Origin: Torulaspora globosa
Taxonomy: Eukaryota > Ascomycota > Saccharomycetes > Saccharomycetales > Saccharomycetaceae
Direction of reading: 5' to 3'
DNA length: 64,000 nt
Assembly: GCF_014133895.1 (NCBI RefSeq)
Contig: NC_050731.1
Coordinates: forward strand, 186,001-250,000
Shown one piece after another: positions 45,997 through 55,094 of this stretch (its first letter is position 1; the number at the start of each line of letters is the position of its first letter). The notes beneath the pieces were generated by a model that had not been told where the DNA came from, searched no databases, and was given only the letters and a program-made list of their open reading frames with translations. The position numbers and the translations under genes are program-made.

Positions 45997-47802
45997 TTAT
46001 TCGTGCTTCACGTAGAAGTAGCCGTCCTTTTCTTTCATATCCGTCCTGACAAAGGTTGGTATCTCTTCGCCCTTTCTGCTATCATAGAGGATGATACCAT
46101 TTTGGAGAGCGAGCCTCTTTTCGTTCCTCTTGTAGAAGTAAAGCACCACAAAGGTCCACAGACCGTAGATCACGCCGAAGATAATACTAACGGTGTAACC
46201 AGTCTTAAATCTTGGAGCCTCAACGGTCTGCCAGGCCAATGTAGGGATCCACGCATAGGTTGACTGAGAGAACGAGTAGATAGCTATCCAAGTAATAGCC
46301 TTCACTTGCGGGTCCATTCTGAGGAAGTCGTTGATGTATGACCACAGACAAGGTGACGCCGCGACACTAAAGTACGTCGTCAGGAAAGCGAACCATTTGG
46401 CGCCACTGGAGACGTCCCACTTGATCAGAATAGCACAGGAGATTGTGTTCATGATCGCTGCAAAGACCATGAATATCCATTTGCAGCGGAACAAATCGGC
46501 TCCCCAAGCACAGAAAAAGACGTAAATAAAGCCCAAACATGCTGGCAGAACGCTCAAGTTGTTTACTCTTTCAATAGAATAAGATGCATTCGATTTCAGC
46601 CACAACGTGTACGAACCACTAAAAGCCGTCATATTGTTCCATGAGCATGTGTCGAACACAACTAGCACCCAGAAAGTTGGGGTGCAAAATACTTTCTTCC
46701 AGAGATTTAGGTCCCACAGCGGTTTTAGCTTGGATTTGTCAACACCATCGTTAATTTGATTTCTCCTGTTTCTTGCACGCGCTATTCTTATCTCTTCATC
46801 TGAAAGGAACAGCGAGTAACATTTAGAAGGGATGCCAGGGATCAGGAAAAAACCTAAAATAACGGTTGGCAGAGAGATAGCTATTGAGTCGATCAAGAAC
46901 ATCCATCTCCAGCCAGCTAAACCATGCACACCATCCAGACTCTTGAAAATTCTTGCTTGTAGTAAACCGGAAGTGACACCACCGAGAAGTTGCCCGCAGA
47001 AGAACAAGCAAACCCTTGAGCTGATCTCGTCTGGTGCGTACCAGCATCCCATTATATACTGCGACATTGGATAATAAGCAGCTCCAAACGCATTCAAGAT
47101 AAATCGGTATGCCCTCAGTTCTGCTAGTGACTTAGCCCTGTAGCAAGCAAATGTGAACCATGTCCAGCCCAAGTCCATCACTGGCAAGACTATATGGGAG
47201 GGGAATCTAGGCAGCAGATACATGAAGGGCAGCTGAAAAACAATCGCACCAACATTGGCAATAGTGCTGGTATAGATGTAATCGTTACCCTTCATACCCA
47301 AGTCCTCTTTCATGTTCGACACGTAGGCACTGGTATAGTTATTACTGTCCACGGACTTAGACCAGTTCAGAATCAAAAAGTAAAATGCAATGATAATGTC
47401 CAGCTTGTACAAAAGCCTGCGTTCCGCTTTCGATTGAGTAGCATGGTTTGGATAAAGAAACGTATACCATTTGCGCGATTCTTTATACTCCTTGTTCAGC
47501 CTATATTCATACTCATCGAAGCATTTATACCATTTGCGGCCTGCTTCATCTCTTAGCTCATACGGTAGATCTTTCTTCAATTCATTCAGAGAGCCGTTTA
47601 ATGACACATCCTTTCTGGTATCGGTGTCCGGAGAAATGCTATCAATGCTGCTTTTTTTCGAATCATCATGAACAACCTCCAAAATGGGCTGATCTTCACC
47701 TTCGATAGACGTCGTATCCTCTGAGCTTCCAAAGTCATGGTCATCCTCAGGCAGGGTCCTCAAATGAGGAAAGAATCTTTTCCACGGGCCAGAGACAGTC
47801 AT
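45997..47802 (-). CDS. VHT1: Vht1, plasma-membrane biotin (vitamin H)-proton symporter
   Basis: 601 residues (593 in S. cerevisiae). An allantoate-permease type major facilitator with twelve membrane segments from about residue 125 to 570, a long acidic N-terminus (about 110 residues) and a short charged C-terminus. Landmarks: LDIIIAFYFLILNWSKSVDSNNYTSAY in TM1, RVCLFFCGQLLGGVTSGLLQ in TM4. Most yeasts of this family need external biotin. No clear Vhr1 element (AATCA-N8-TGAYT) was found upstream. Confidence 0.93.
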   Translation of the reverse strand: MTVSGPWKRFFPHLRTLPEDDHDFGSSEDTTSIEGEDQPILEVVHDDSKKSSIDSISPDTDTRKDVSLNGSLNELKKDLPYELRDEAGRKWYKCFDEYEYRLNKEYKESRKWYTFLYPNHATQSKAERRLLYKLDIIIAFYFLILNWSKSVDSNNYTSAYVSNMKEDLGMKGNDYIYTSTIANVGAIVFQLPFMYLLPRFPSHIVLPVMDLGWTWFTFACYRAKSLAELRAYRFILNAFGAAYYPMSQYIMGCWYAPDEISSRVCLFFCGQLLGGVTSGLLQARIFKSLDGVHGLAGWRWMFLIDSIAISLPTVILGFFLIPGIPSKCYSLFLSDEEIRIARARNRRNQINDGVDKSKLKPLWDLNLWKKVFCTPTFWVLVVFDTCSWNNMTAFSGSYTLWLKSNASYSIERVNNLSVLPACLGFIYVFFCAWGADLFRCKWIFMVFAAIMNTISCAILIKWDVSSGAKWFAFLTTYFSVAASPCLWSYINDFLRMDPQVKAITWIAIYSFSQSTYAWIPTLAWQTVEAPRFKTGYTVSIIFGVIYGLWTFVVLYFYKRNEKRLALQNGIILYDSRKGEEIPTFVRTDMKEKDGYFYVKHE

Positions 47803-48117
47803 CAGTACAAAGCTCTTTGGAGTATCTTGAAGCGGTAGAGAGAGGTCGAGAACTCAATTGAAAGGTGCATCAAGTAAATGAAGTCCTATTATATAGCTTG
47901 AAAGAATCAATCCAACAAGTCATATCAATAAAAGTAGTGATGACTTCATCCATTCTGGTGTACCGTACTTTTTTTCTCATTGGATATTGTGCGTACGACT
48001 CATTCTCGAAGCGCGCGACGGAAAAAAGCGATTGAATCATGTTGAGTAGACTAATTCTTCTATTGTTCGAGAAGTAAGCCTGCAGGGGGAATCTCTGTCA
48101 TTGATCTCTGAGTCAGC
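47803..48117. other. VHT1 upstream region
   Basis: 315 bases between VHT1 and the end of the unknown acidic gene. AT-rich; contains TATATAG near 47891 on the plus strand. Several AATCA half-sites are present, but none has the spacing of a Vhr1 element. Confidence 0.4.
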
Positions 48118-48993
48118 CTATGAGCCAGGCATCTTTTCGGCCTTTTGAGCCAGCTCGATGAGCTTTTTCATCTTTCTCTGCACAGGAGATTGGTGAAGCT
48201 CATCTGTGGTTGGTTCGTAGGCTTCTGGACTTCTATCTCTCTTGGGGACCCAATCAGTAAGTTCCGCTAGTATTTTCTTCTCGTCGTCGGGCCTGTCATC
48301 AGCTTCATCGTCTGATGCTATGATGATGACTTTCTTGTAGCCATCGAATTCAACAAAAGGCAGTTCTCGCACACATGAGGAATCCGGCCCGAAGACTTCG
48401 ATATCATTTGATGCAATGTCGCAGTCGATTAATTCATCACGCTCCTCGATACAATCATCAAGCTCAATTATTTCGATCTCGTCCACTTTGGCTTCTATCC
48501 CTCCAGGCGGACGACATTTTCTAGTCATCATGACAGAAGGCGACCGGCTCGACTCGAAAGGTTCCTTATTGTCCTTAGAAGAATCGTCTCTCAATTCTAC
48601 GGGAGCTGGAGATCTCTTGCTTTCTAGTACACTTTGTGCTGTGAACCAGCCAGGTCCTTTCTTGGCACTTTTCACTTCTGAACCGTGATGATAATCACTG
48701 AAAAAGTCAGATAATTCGCTTTCATTAGCGACTTCCGCCATGTTTGCCTCCAAAGTGTCTGTCTCACCGACAAAAGTACGCTCTCTTGCGCCTTCATCGC
48801 CGGCTATCTCGCTGCCTTTGATCGAAATTGCGTCTTCGTCCTCGACGTCTTGATCCCTCACGGAGTAAAACGATTCATTACCGTCGCTGGCGTCCCGCTC
48901 CTGCAGCGAATAGTATATTTCGTTCGCATCGCTGTCTTCCTCCCCGCTACGGCTAAGAGGTCCGATCTGTGATGGACTGACCTGCACCGCCAT
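48118..48993 (-). CDS. Unrecognised acidic protein with two SUMO-interaction-like motifs
   Basis: 291 residues from the first true ATG (MAVQVSPSQIG). I do not recognise it. Very acidic and Ser-rich, mostly disordered. Visible features: a tandem repeat at about residues 25-49 (EIYYSLQERD then ESFYSVRDQD); hydrophobic-acidic motifs IEIIELDD (173-180) and KVIIIASDDE (221-230) that look like SUMO-interacting motifs; and a basic/helical C-terminus (VQRKMKKLIELAQKAEK). No RING, zinc or membrane segment. It lies between VHT1 (YGR065C) and RPS22B (YLR367W), where S. cerevisiae has only dubious or unrelated frames. The length and the repeat argue for a real gene, but there is no homology evidence. Confidence 0.65.
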   Translation of the reverse strand: MAVQVSPSQIGPLSRSGEEDSDANEIYYSLQERDASDGNESFYSVRDQDVEDEDAISIKGSEIAGDEGARERTFVGETDTLEANMAEVANESELSDFFSDYHHGSEVKSAKKGPGWFTAQSVLESKRSPAPVELRDDSSKDNKEPFESSRSPSVMMTRKCRPPGGIEAKVDEIEIIELDDCIEERDELIDCDIASNDIEVFGPDSSCVRELPFVEFDGYKKVIIIASDDEADDRPDDEKKILAELTDWVPKRDRSPEAYEPTTDELHQSPVQRKMKKLIELAQKAEKMPGS

Positions 48994-49493
48994 CCCACAT
49001 AAATAGCTAGATGCTAGCCTTCCAATCGTCACTGCTCACTAGCAAGCTCCCTGTTTCTATTTGCATTCTTAAAACAAAAGTTCGTAGAGTTCTACCTTGA
49101 CCCGATGCCGTAGCAGCAGAGCATTGACTAGAAACTGAAAGAGAAGAGGGCTACGCGGGGGCTCACAAGAGATCCTTAAGGTCCTTTATACTTCAAAGCT
49201 TTTGGTAAAGGTGTACTTGTTATATAAGAGATCTCGAACTGAACAGCTCAGGCATAAGTGGCTTGTTGCCCGTTCATACCGGCTTTACCGTCCCTTCGCA
49301 TGGTATAAGATGGACACTGGAGACATATTATCTTTCGTTTACATTCAGTCGTAGAGTGGTTACTCAAGCGGTTCTGGTTTCGCCGGGTAACTTCTCTGCG
49401 GAAATATATATAAACCAGTGAGAAAAATTTTCAGTCCCACTGTATCTTACAGTAGTTGCAGGGTTCTAAAAATCCAGCTCAATAATTGATTCG
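48994..49493. promoter_or_regulatory. RPS22B promoter and leader
   Basis: About 500 bases between the divergent acidic-protein gene and the 5' leader intron of RPS22B. CGGGTAA at 49384-49390 (Reb1 core, inverse) and TATATATAAA at 49405-49414 lie 80-100 bases before the intron donor, so transcription probably starts near 49440-49480. Confidence 0.6.
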
Positions 49494-49852
49494 GTATGTC
49501 AGCTACTTGCGGTGCGGTTGCCAGTTGCCTGGTGTTTCATTGTAATTTGGCGTTTAAAGTCACTAAGTGGTTTTGCTAAAGAGCAAGAAAGTGAAGGTTG
49601 GAAGAATCAGATGAAACTGCATTTCAACCAGGGAAAGGTCAAGTAAGTACCTTGCTGTTCTGTCGAACGGGGTATGCTTACAAAAATGTAGATTCTGATA
49701 CCTTTTCACAACTTTACCTTTTACTAGGCAGGGTTATGACTCCGAATGGACACTCATAAACCTGTTGCACTTTCGTAAGGGATACTACCGGTACGGCGAC
49801 CTGGTTCATGAGGTATATCTTGGTTGTACTAACGATAGTCGGGATTTTCCAG
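49494..49852 (+). other. Intron in the 5' leader of RPS22B (359 bases)
   Basis: Donor GTATGT at 49494, branch TACTAAC at 49827-49833, acceptor CCAG ending at 49852, five bases before the ATG. S. cerevisiae RPS22B also has a leader intron. An alternative donor GTAAGT near 49643 cannot be excluded. Confidence 0.75.
49729..49764 (+). other. Hairpin inside the RPS22B leader intron
   Basis: CAGG, one mismatch, TTATGA, a small internal loop and TCC pair with GGA, TCATAA and CCTG around a GAAT loop (13 pairs). In S. cerevisiae the leader intron of RPS22B has a stem-loop cut by RNase III (Rnt1), giving autoregulated decay. The loop here is not the canonical AGNN. Confidence 0.55.
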
Positions 49853-49857
49853 TGAAA

Positions 49858-50543
49858 ATGACTCGTACTTCTGTCCTGGCTGATGCTTTGAAGGCTATTA
49901 TTAACGCGGAGAAGACTGGTAAACGCCAGGTTATGATCAGACCTTCTTCGAAAGTTATCATCAAATTCCTACAGGTAATGCAAAGACATGGTATGTTATT
50001 TGCGCGTGCTTGAGCTCTAGATCTCGGTATCAATTCCCCGGGCTGATAACTAGATGGTTTGTCAAATGGTTAAAGCATTTTTCAATGGCATACTGTTTTT
50101 TAAGTGTCCGGGATAATGAAATTCATGTGGAAATGCTTCTTACACGGTTTTGAATGTATTAAGTTACAATTTGCGTATTCTCAACCGTTTACTTTTCTTC
50201 AACATCATGCAACGGAATTGTATATCGAATCTTGTGCTCCCTGGTCTGCATCAAATGCGTTAGTTACTAACTTTTTGCGATAGGTTACATTGGTGAATTT
50301 GAATACATCGACGACCACAGATCTGGTAAGGTGGTCATTCAACTCAATGGTAGGATCAACAAATGTGGTGTGATCTCTCCTAGGTTTAATGTCAAAATCG
50401 GCGACATCGAGAAGTGGACTGAGAACTTATTGCCAGCCAGACAGTTTGGTTACGTTATCTTGACTACATCAGCTGGTATCATGGACCATGAAGAGGCCAG
50501 AAGGAAGCACGTATCTGGCAAGATCTTGGGATTTGTGTATTAA
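49858..50543 (+). CDS. RPS22B: Ribosomal protein uS8 (Rps22), two coding exons
   Basis: Join of 49858-49990 and 50284-50543, 130 residues, the exact yeast length. Starts [21 protein letters not shown]; exon junction in [20 protein letters not shown]; ends [11 protein letters not shown]. The intron splits the Gly codon after the first G, as in S. cerevisiae RPS22B. uS8 binds the central domain of 18S rRNA in the small subunit. A second intron lies in the 5' leader. The intron-bearing state identifies it with RPS22B (YLR367W) rather than RPS22A, although a pre-duplication species may have one gene. It is followed tail-to-tail by YGR067C. Confidence 0.96.
49991..50283 (+). other. Coding intron of RPS22B (293 bases), snoRNA host
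   Basis: Donor GTATGT at 49991, branch TACTAAC at 50265-50271, acceptor TAG ending at 50283. Splicing joins CAT-G to GT-TAC and restores the conserved uS8 sequence. It is large enough to host the snoRNA described separately. Confidence 0.95.
50031..50207 (+). ncRNA. snR44: H/ACA snoRNA snR44 (pseudouridylation guide) in the RPS22B intron
   Basis: Hairpin 1: lower stem CCCGG (from about 50037) with CCGGG (ending about 50112). Guide pocket: left arm GATAACT (50045-50051) and right arm TTTAA (about 50099-50103). These pair with 18S AGUUAUC and UUAAA flanking U106, the site assigned to snR44. An H-box-like ATAATGA follows exactly 14 bases after the pocket. Hairpin 2 has ACGGTT (about 50143) with AACCGT (about 50183), and ends with ACA at 50202-50204. 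In S. cerevisiae snR44 lies in the same coding intron. rRNA sequence is from memory; the H box is imperfect and the second guide was not tested. Confidence 0.65.
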
Positions 50544-50652
50544 ATGTAATTTACATGTAGCATTACAGTTCATTGAAAAAGGATCAAAAGTTTAGATTCA
50601 AGATCTCAAATAGAGAGTTCGAAGATCTCGTAGCTTAAGCCCTGGTTAAGGT

Positions 50653-53076
50653 TTATCCAAAAAGTTCGGATGGCGGTGGCAATTTCACAGAGTTGTTTCC
50701 AATCCTTCGTACCGTGGTAGAGACGTTAGACCTTGGGCTTGTGCTTTCATTTTCACCTTTATCCAAAAACACTCCGTCCATATTCGAGAAATTGGGATTG
50801 GTGAAGATGGGCACTATACTGGATGGTCTACGATTCATTTGTAGCTCTACAGAGCCCGGACCATAATTGTAATAGCTTGATTTTTGCTGCTGTCTCAAGA
50901 GTAGCGTCTCATTCAACGGTGGCAGTATCACATTGGGGTCATGTAGCATTGTAGAGTCCAAACTATTTGACTGAGACATTCCAGTGCTTAAAATAGACAC
51001 TGGCTCAGTCCCAGTGGAATCAATAGACATCGATCGCGGAGATTGTGGTGAAAACATCCATACAGGACCTGGCTGTGATGACTGCCATGGATCTGTCAGC
51101 CTCCTTGCAGCATGAACGTCCTGGGTGGGATGATGCAAATTATGACAATGCTGTTGCGCGAAATCGAAGAGATGTACTTTGATATCGTGGCTTATATGCG
51201 GCACTTTCATTAGCTTTTCAGTTATGATTGAGTTCCTCAAGTATGATAGAAAATCCTGAATCAGTTGATGGTAACCAATGTAGCCTAATGATTGAGAATC
51301 AAATAAATTATGCGTCAGCTCCTCTTCAGTATGTTTATCAACTAGCCAGTTGCAATTGACAATATACCTGTTAATGAAATGGTCAACGGCGATACTCTCC
51401 TGTTGCGAATGAATGCCAGAGCTTGTTAGTCGGTGGCCGGTAAAGAGTAGAAGTTGAATGACGGGATTTTTCAGCATCGAAATAAGTCTATGGGGACAAT
51501 ATTTGTTACTGTTGATGGACATTTCAAATTCAAATAATCGGATCAGAAAAACAACTACATCTGATATCAAAGGAACGTAGTTGGCATTTAAATCACTTTT
51601 GGACTCTAAGACAGTGAAGACCGGTATGCAACAAGTCGCAAACGTCTCATCAATCATAGAGGACTCAAGGAAAATGGTTGGAAACTCGGCCATAGAATCC
51701 ATGAACCAATAACTCCTATCCTGCTTAGCCTTCATCCTCTCAATTAACCGACACCAGGCTGTCTCTAACAATCTCCAATGAGAGTTAGATTGAATCCTAG
51801 CTAAATACTGAGACAACGGGAACGAGAACTTGGAAGGAAGCTCGCCGATCCTTAATTGTCGCATCAGCTCTTCCTGGTTGCCGCTTTCCGCTGCATATTT
51901 TTTCAATACGATTGTCACAGTGTTGTGGAACTCAGCACCAGTTTTAAAGATGTGGGACGCACCTAGAGGATCATTGGATTCCATCAACCGGGAACTTATA
52001 AGCCAATCGCCGAATAAAGCATCTGCTAGCAGATCGAGCGTCGGCACCTCCCATCGGTTGTTATTCAACATTATTTGAAAGACCAAATCTTTCAATGTGC
52101 AATCCTTCAGGAAAGCATGTTGTAAGAACCAGGTGTAAATACGGGCAGAAAGAGAGGTTGGCTCTTGCGATAGTCTCAGCAGGGACACCCATATATGGAA
52201 TATTAACGATATCTCGTTCATTTCGAATGTCTCACTGTATTGCACAAGATGATCGATGAAAAACCGCTCATATCTGGAGAATACATCTCCGATACTCGTC
52301 ATCGACCAGTCAGTTTTTCCTGCAAAGGTCACCAGTATGTATATCAGCAGGTTCGCAGCAGTCACTGAGCATCTTTCCAAGCTGATGTTCCATAATGCAT
52401 GCCATATGTCCTTGGCAATGCGATCGTCCGGGTCGCCCAGATGTAGTCCCAAGCATACCACGCTAGCCGCCAAAGGCGGCTCGTCACGCACGTGACTCTC
52501 TATCGCCTTGTTGAACAGTTTATGCTCCGCCACGTGACCCACCGCACAACGGTACAGGAGCCTTATCCTGTCAATTCCTATGGACTTGTTTATGCAAATT
52601 GATACAGCACGCGCATCCCGGCGCGAGAGCTCACCAATGGGTCCATTTTTCCATTTCCTTCTTCTGCCCTTGAGGCCAACAATCTTCGGCACCGATCTCA
52701 AGCACTTGGAATCCCTTGTGTCCGGAGTATTGTCATAATTTACCTTGATCATCGAGTTGACCAGCAACTCCAACAATATATCTCCTTTTGACGTATTTGC
52801 CATCTCGGCGGCCAATTCTTTCGCATCATGCCCGATCTCGGCCTCCTTCGCAGACTTCCCCAACAGCAGTACCTCCCGATGAACCGTCCTTATGTGCCGC
52901 TGAAGAAGATCGCGTCGCACGAACGCGTGCTGGCACACTTTGCATTCGAAAGGTTTCACCCCAGTATGCGACCGCTCGTGCCGCGCCTTGTGCTCTGAAC
53001 GCGAAAACGGTTTCCCGCAATAGGAGCAAGCGTATTTCTTTTGCAAGCCACTATTATTGTCAGAAACTGCGCTCAT
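50653..53076 (-). CDS. YGR067C: C2H2 zinc-finger transcription factor of the YGR067C/Adr1 type
   Basis: 807 residues (804 in S. cerevisiae). Two adjacent C2H2 fingers at the N-terminus: YACSYCGKPFSRSEHKARHERSH (about 15-37, shown in part) and FECKVCQHAFVRRDLLQRHIRTVH, with the TGVKPF linker. This is the Adr1-like DNA-binding unit. The long remainder holds the fungal zinc-finger-associated helical region (blocks such as IHIWVSLLRLSQEP and LFTGHRLTSSGIHS). The C-terminus is Ser/Pro-rich. Probable regulator of non-fermentable carbon use, inferred from its Adr1-like fingers. Tail-to-tail with RPS22B and followed by ART5, as YGR067C-YGR068C. Confidence 0.88.
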   Translation of the reverse strand: MSAVSDNNSGLQKKYACSYCGKPFSRSEHKARHERSHTGVKPFECKVCQHAFVRRDLLQRHIRTVHREVLLLGKSAKEAEIGHDAKELAAEMANTSKGDILLELLVNSMIKVNYDNTPDTRDSKCLRSVPKIVGLKGRRRKWKNGPIGELSRRDARAVSICINKSIGIDRIRLLYRCAVGHVAEHKLFNKAIESHVRDEPPLAASVVCLGLHLGDPDDRIAKDIWHALWNISLERCSVTAANLLIYILVTFAGKTDWSMTSIGDVFSRYERFFIDHLVQYSETFEMNEISLIFHIWVSLLRLSQEPTSLSARIYTWFLQHAFLKDCTLKDLVFQIMLNNNRWEVPTLDLLADALFGDWLISSRLMESNDPLGASHIFKTGAEFHNTVTIVLKKYAAESGNQEELMRQLRIGELPSKFSFPLSQYLARIQSNSHWRLLETAWCRLIERMKAKQDRSYWFMDSMAEFPTIFLESSMIDETFATCCIPVFTVLESKSDLNANYVPLISDVVVFLIRLFEFEMSINSNKYCPHRLISMLKNPVIQLLLFTGHRLTSSGIHSQQESIAVDHFINRYIVNCNWLVDKHTEEELTHNLFDSQSLGYIGYHQLIQDFLSYLRNSIITEKLMKVPHISHDIKVHLFDFAQQHCHNLHHPTQDVHAARRLTDPWQSSQPGPVWMFSPQSPRSMSIDSTGTEPVSILSTGMSQSNSLDSTMLHDPNVILPPLNETLLLRQQQKSSYYNYGPGSVELQMNRRPSSIVPIFTNPNFSNMDGVFLDKGENESTSPRSNVSTTVRRIGNNSVKLPPPSELFG

Positions 53077-53345
53077 CAATCTCTGTAATTAAACAAAATC
53101 CTTCCGCCCGACGCATACCCTCGCATACAGCTTAGTACGTCCCTTGAGCTGTTCGCTTAACCCTGTGCCGTTTATATATGACCTTCGGGGTTTCCCTTGT
53201 AATTACCCCTCCTTCTCGGACCGAACCTAAATGGCGGGGAAGCGGAAGCTAAGGAAAAAGTGGTGCCGGGGATAACATTCTGGATACTGTCGACCCCGCA
53301 TGTTTTTTTTTCGTGCTGCCCGTCTCTCTGTACGTTGCGGGACCC

Positions 53346-54965
53346 CTAATTCCAGATCGGGGGCGGCTCGTCATTCTGCGAGATAACTTGCCAGCTGCTT
53401 TGTTCGTACGAGGGGACCTCCACCGAGGCTGCTGGCGTCATGTCAAAGAGCGCTGTGATCGACGAAGCCGCCGGCAGTTCCTGCTGCCAATCTTGAGCGT
53501 CATGCTGCACGTTTTCACTGTTTACCAAGTGATCCTTAACCCGCTGGTGATAATTGGGCGGGGCGCTTACAGCAGCTGCACCGGCAGGTGGAGTGGCGGG
53601 GCCGGAAGCGGCGGGGGTAGCGGTGCTGTGGAACAGCGCGACCAGTTCGCCCGAGCGGAAGTGGATGTTGCCATTAGAGTTGTCAAACAGTACCAATCTA
53701 CCTTTCGTTACGACAAGAGGTGAGATGTAGAGGAGCACTGGTATTGCTGCCTTGATTTCAAGGTTCTTGTCTGTGGTTTTACTGTGTAGAATGATCGTAA
53801 TGGCAAGCCTATGTCGAACCTGGATCAGTCCGGCGCGCAAATCGCAGTCTTGTGTGATTTTTTTCAGATTGTCTGGTATTGCAAACATCGGTGATATTTC
53901 TGTGACATCTGTTAGAAGCCCTTCTTGGTTGTCAATAAACTCGGTGAACTCAGTCATTGATTGCCTGGTAGTGACTACTTGGTCGTCGTAGATATGGCCG
54001 GTGCTGTCGCGCACTGCAAAAAACTGTAGTAGCGATGCGTTGATCTTCTTGAGGACGTAGCCCTTTTGAAATGGAAACAGTTTGATTTGGATGGGCGTTG
54101 TAGAACCAATTGCAATAGCTTTGCTTGGTATACTCACTTCGTACTGAATTTTGTCTTTACAGGTGCCGCCAACTCTGATTTCTTGTTGAATAGCCATGTC
54201 GTTTGGAGATAAGGTGCGGAATATCCTCAGGTACTTGTAGGAGGTCAGCGGGCCGTGATTCTGGTGCAGAGCATCTAGGTCTTCTTTGAGTAAGGAAGTC
54301 ATGCTACTCGACTTACGCTTTCTTTCGATGCGCGCTTCAAAACTGTACAAGATCGATCCACTTTGCAGTCCCTCGACAGTCTCGGGAACCTCACTTGGGA
54401 GTAGGATCTGGAAAGGAAGGTCGTAGTTGCCCTTCGGAAGATGGAACACGTACGACGGGGCAGAGTACAGATCTTTGTAGGGGGTGCCAGAGACTCCATT
54501 TGTTGGTAACTCCAGTATGTGATCTGTTGTCTTCTTGATTAGGCGGCTCACTACCGGACTAGACAGGGATCTCTTGGCCGATTCTCGATGACCGGTCTCT
54601 GCAACGTAGTTAGTGTCATTGCCGATTACGGTGTTTCCCTTCGAAGACACAAGTAAGTTCTCCCACCGAGTCTCAAAGATAGTCCTCTGATCCTTTACGA
54701 TACTGGTTACCCCGGATCGCTTCTTGTCTCGTCCCATGTGTAAGAAATCCAGCTTGAATTTACCAGTCAGCTTCAATGTTACTCTCTTAACCAGCATGTC
54801 CTGTGAAAGCGAAAATAGCACTCTACCACTCATTGAGACTGGATTTGATTCTAAAGGTGATCCGCTGATGAGCACCAAATCTTTGTAAGGAGAATCTACA
54901 CGAACGTCGAAATACACCAGTGGATCTCTACCACTTCCGTTACCGGCGTGCTTTAGACCAAACAT
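53346..54965 (-). CDS. ART5: Art5, arrestin-related trafficking adaptor
   Basis: 539 residues from MFGLKHAGNGSGRDPLVYFDVRV (586 in S. cerevisiae). Arrestin N-domain (SMSGRVLFSLSQDMLVKRVTLKLTGKFKLDF) followed by arrestin C-domain (IRVGGTCKDKIQYEVSIPSKAIAIG, shown in part) from about residue 265. Near the C-terminus PPNYHQRV is a PPxY motif for the Rsp5 ubiquitin ligase, and the end carries a second Pro-rich PPPIWN. In S. cerevisiae Art5 drives inositol-induced endocytosis of Itr1. The Ala/Pro-rich linker around residue 460-475 is lineage-specific. Divergent to MDM30, combining YGR068C with YLR368W. Confidence 0.9.
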   Translation of the reverse strand: MFGLKHAGNGSGRDPLVYFDVRVDSPYKDLVLISGSPLESNPVSMSGRVLFSLSQDMLVKRVTLKLTGKFKLDFLHMGRDKKRSGVTSIVKDQRTIFETRWENLLVSSKGNTVIGNDTNYVAETGHRESAKRSLSSPVVSRLIKKTTDHILELPTNGVSGTPYKDLYSAPSYVFHLPKGNYDLPFQILLPSEVPETVEGLQSGSILYSFEARIERKRKSSSMTSLLKEDLDALHQNHGPLTSYKYLRIFRTLSPNDMAIQQEIRVGGTCKDKIQYEVSIPSKAIAIGSTTPIQIKLFPFQKGYVLKKINASLLQFFAVRDSTGHIYDDQVVTTRQSMTEFTEFIDNQEGLLTDVTEISPMFAIPDNLKKITQDCDLRAGLIQVRHRLAITIILHSKTTDKNLEIKAAIPVLLYISPLVVTKGRLVLFDNSNGNIHFRSGELVALFHSTATPAASGPATPPAGAAAVSAPPNYHQRVKDHLVNSENVQHDAQDWQQELPAASSITALFDMTPAASVEVPSYEQSSWQVISQNDEPPPIWN

Positions 54966-55074
54966 TGGCAATCTTGCTCAAGCCTATATCTTACATATGT
55001 TGGTTCATATTAATTTATGGACCCGATTTTTTTCAGATCTCGAAAGAACTGTCACTTATAAAGGGCCCAGAGAT

Positions 55075-55080
55075 ATGTGA
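55075..55080 (+). promoter_or_regulatory. Minimal start-stop upstream reading frame (ATG-TGA) before MDM30
   Basis: ATG immediately followed by TGA, 14 bases before the MDM30 start codon. If it lies in the leader it would act as a start-stop element that stalls or sheds ribosomes. Whether the mRNA includes it is unknown. Confidence 0.4.
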
Positions 55081-55094
55081 ATAGCTGGAGGGCA

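Noticed and set aside
49765..50013. 82-codon frame running through the RPS22B leader and into its intron
   Set aside because: It is exon 1 plus intron read-through; splice signals and protein conservation define the real gene.
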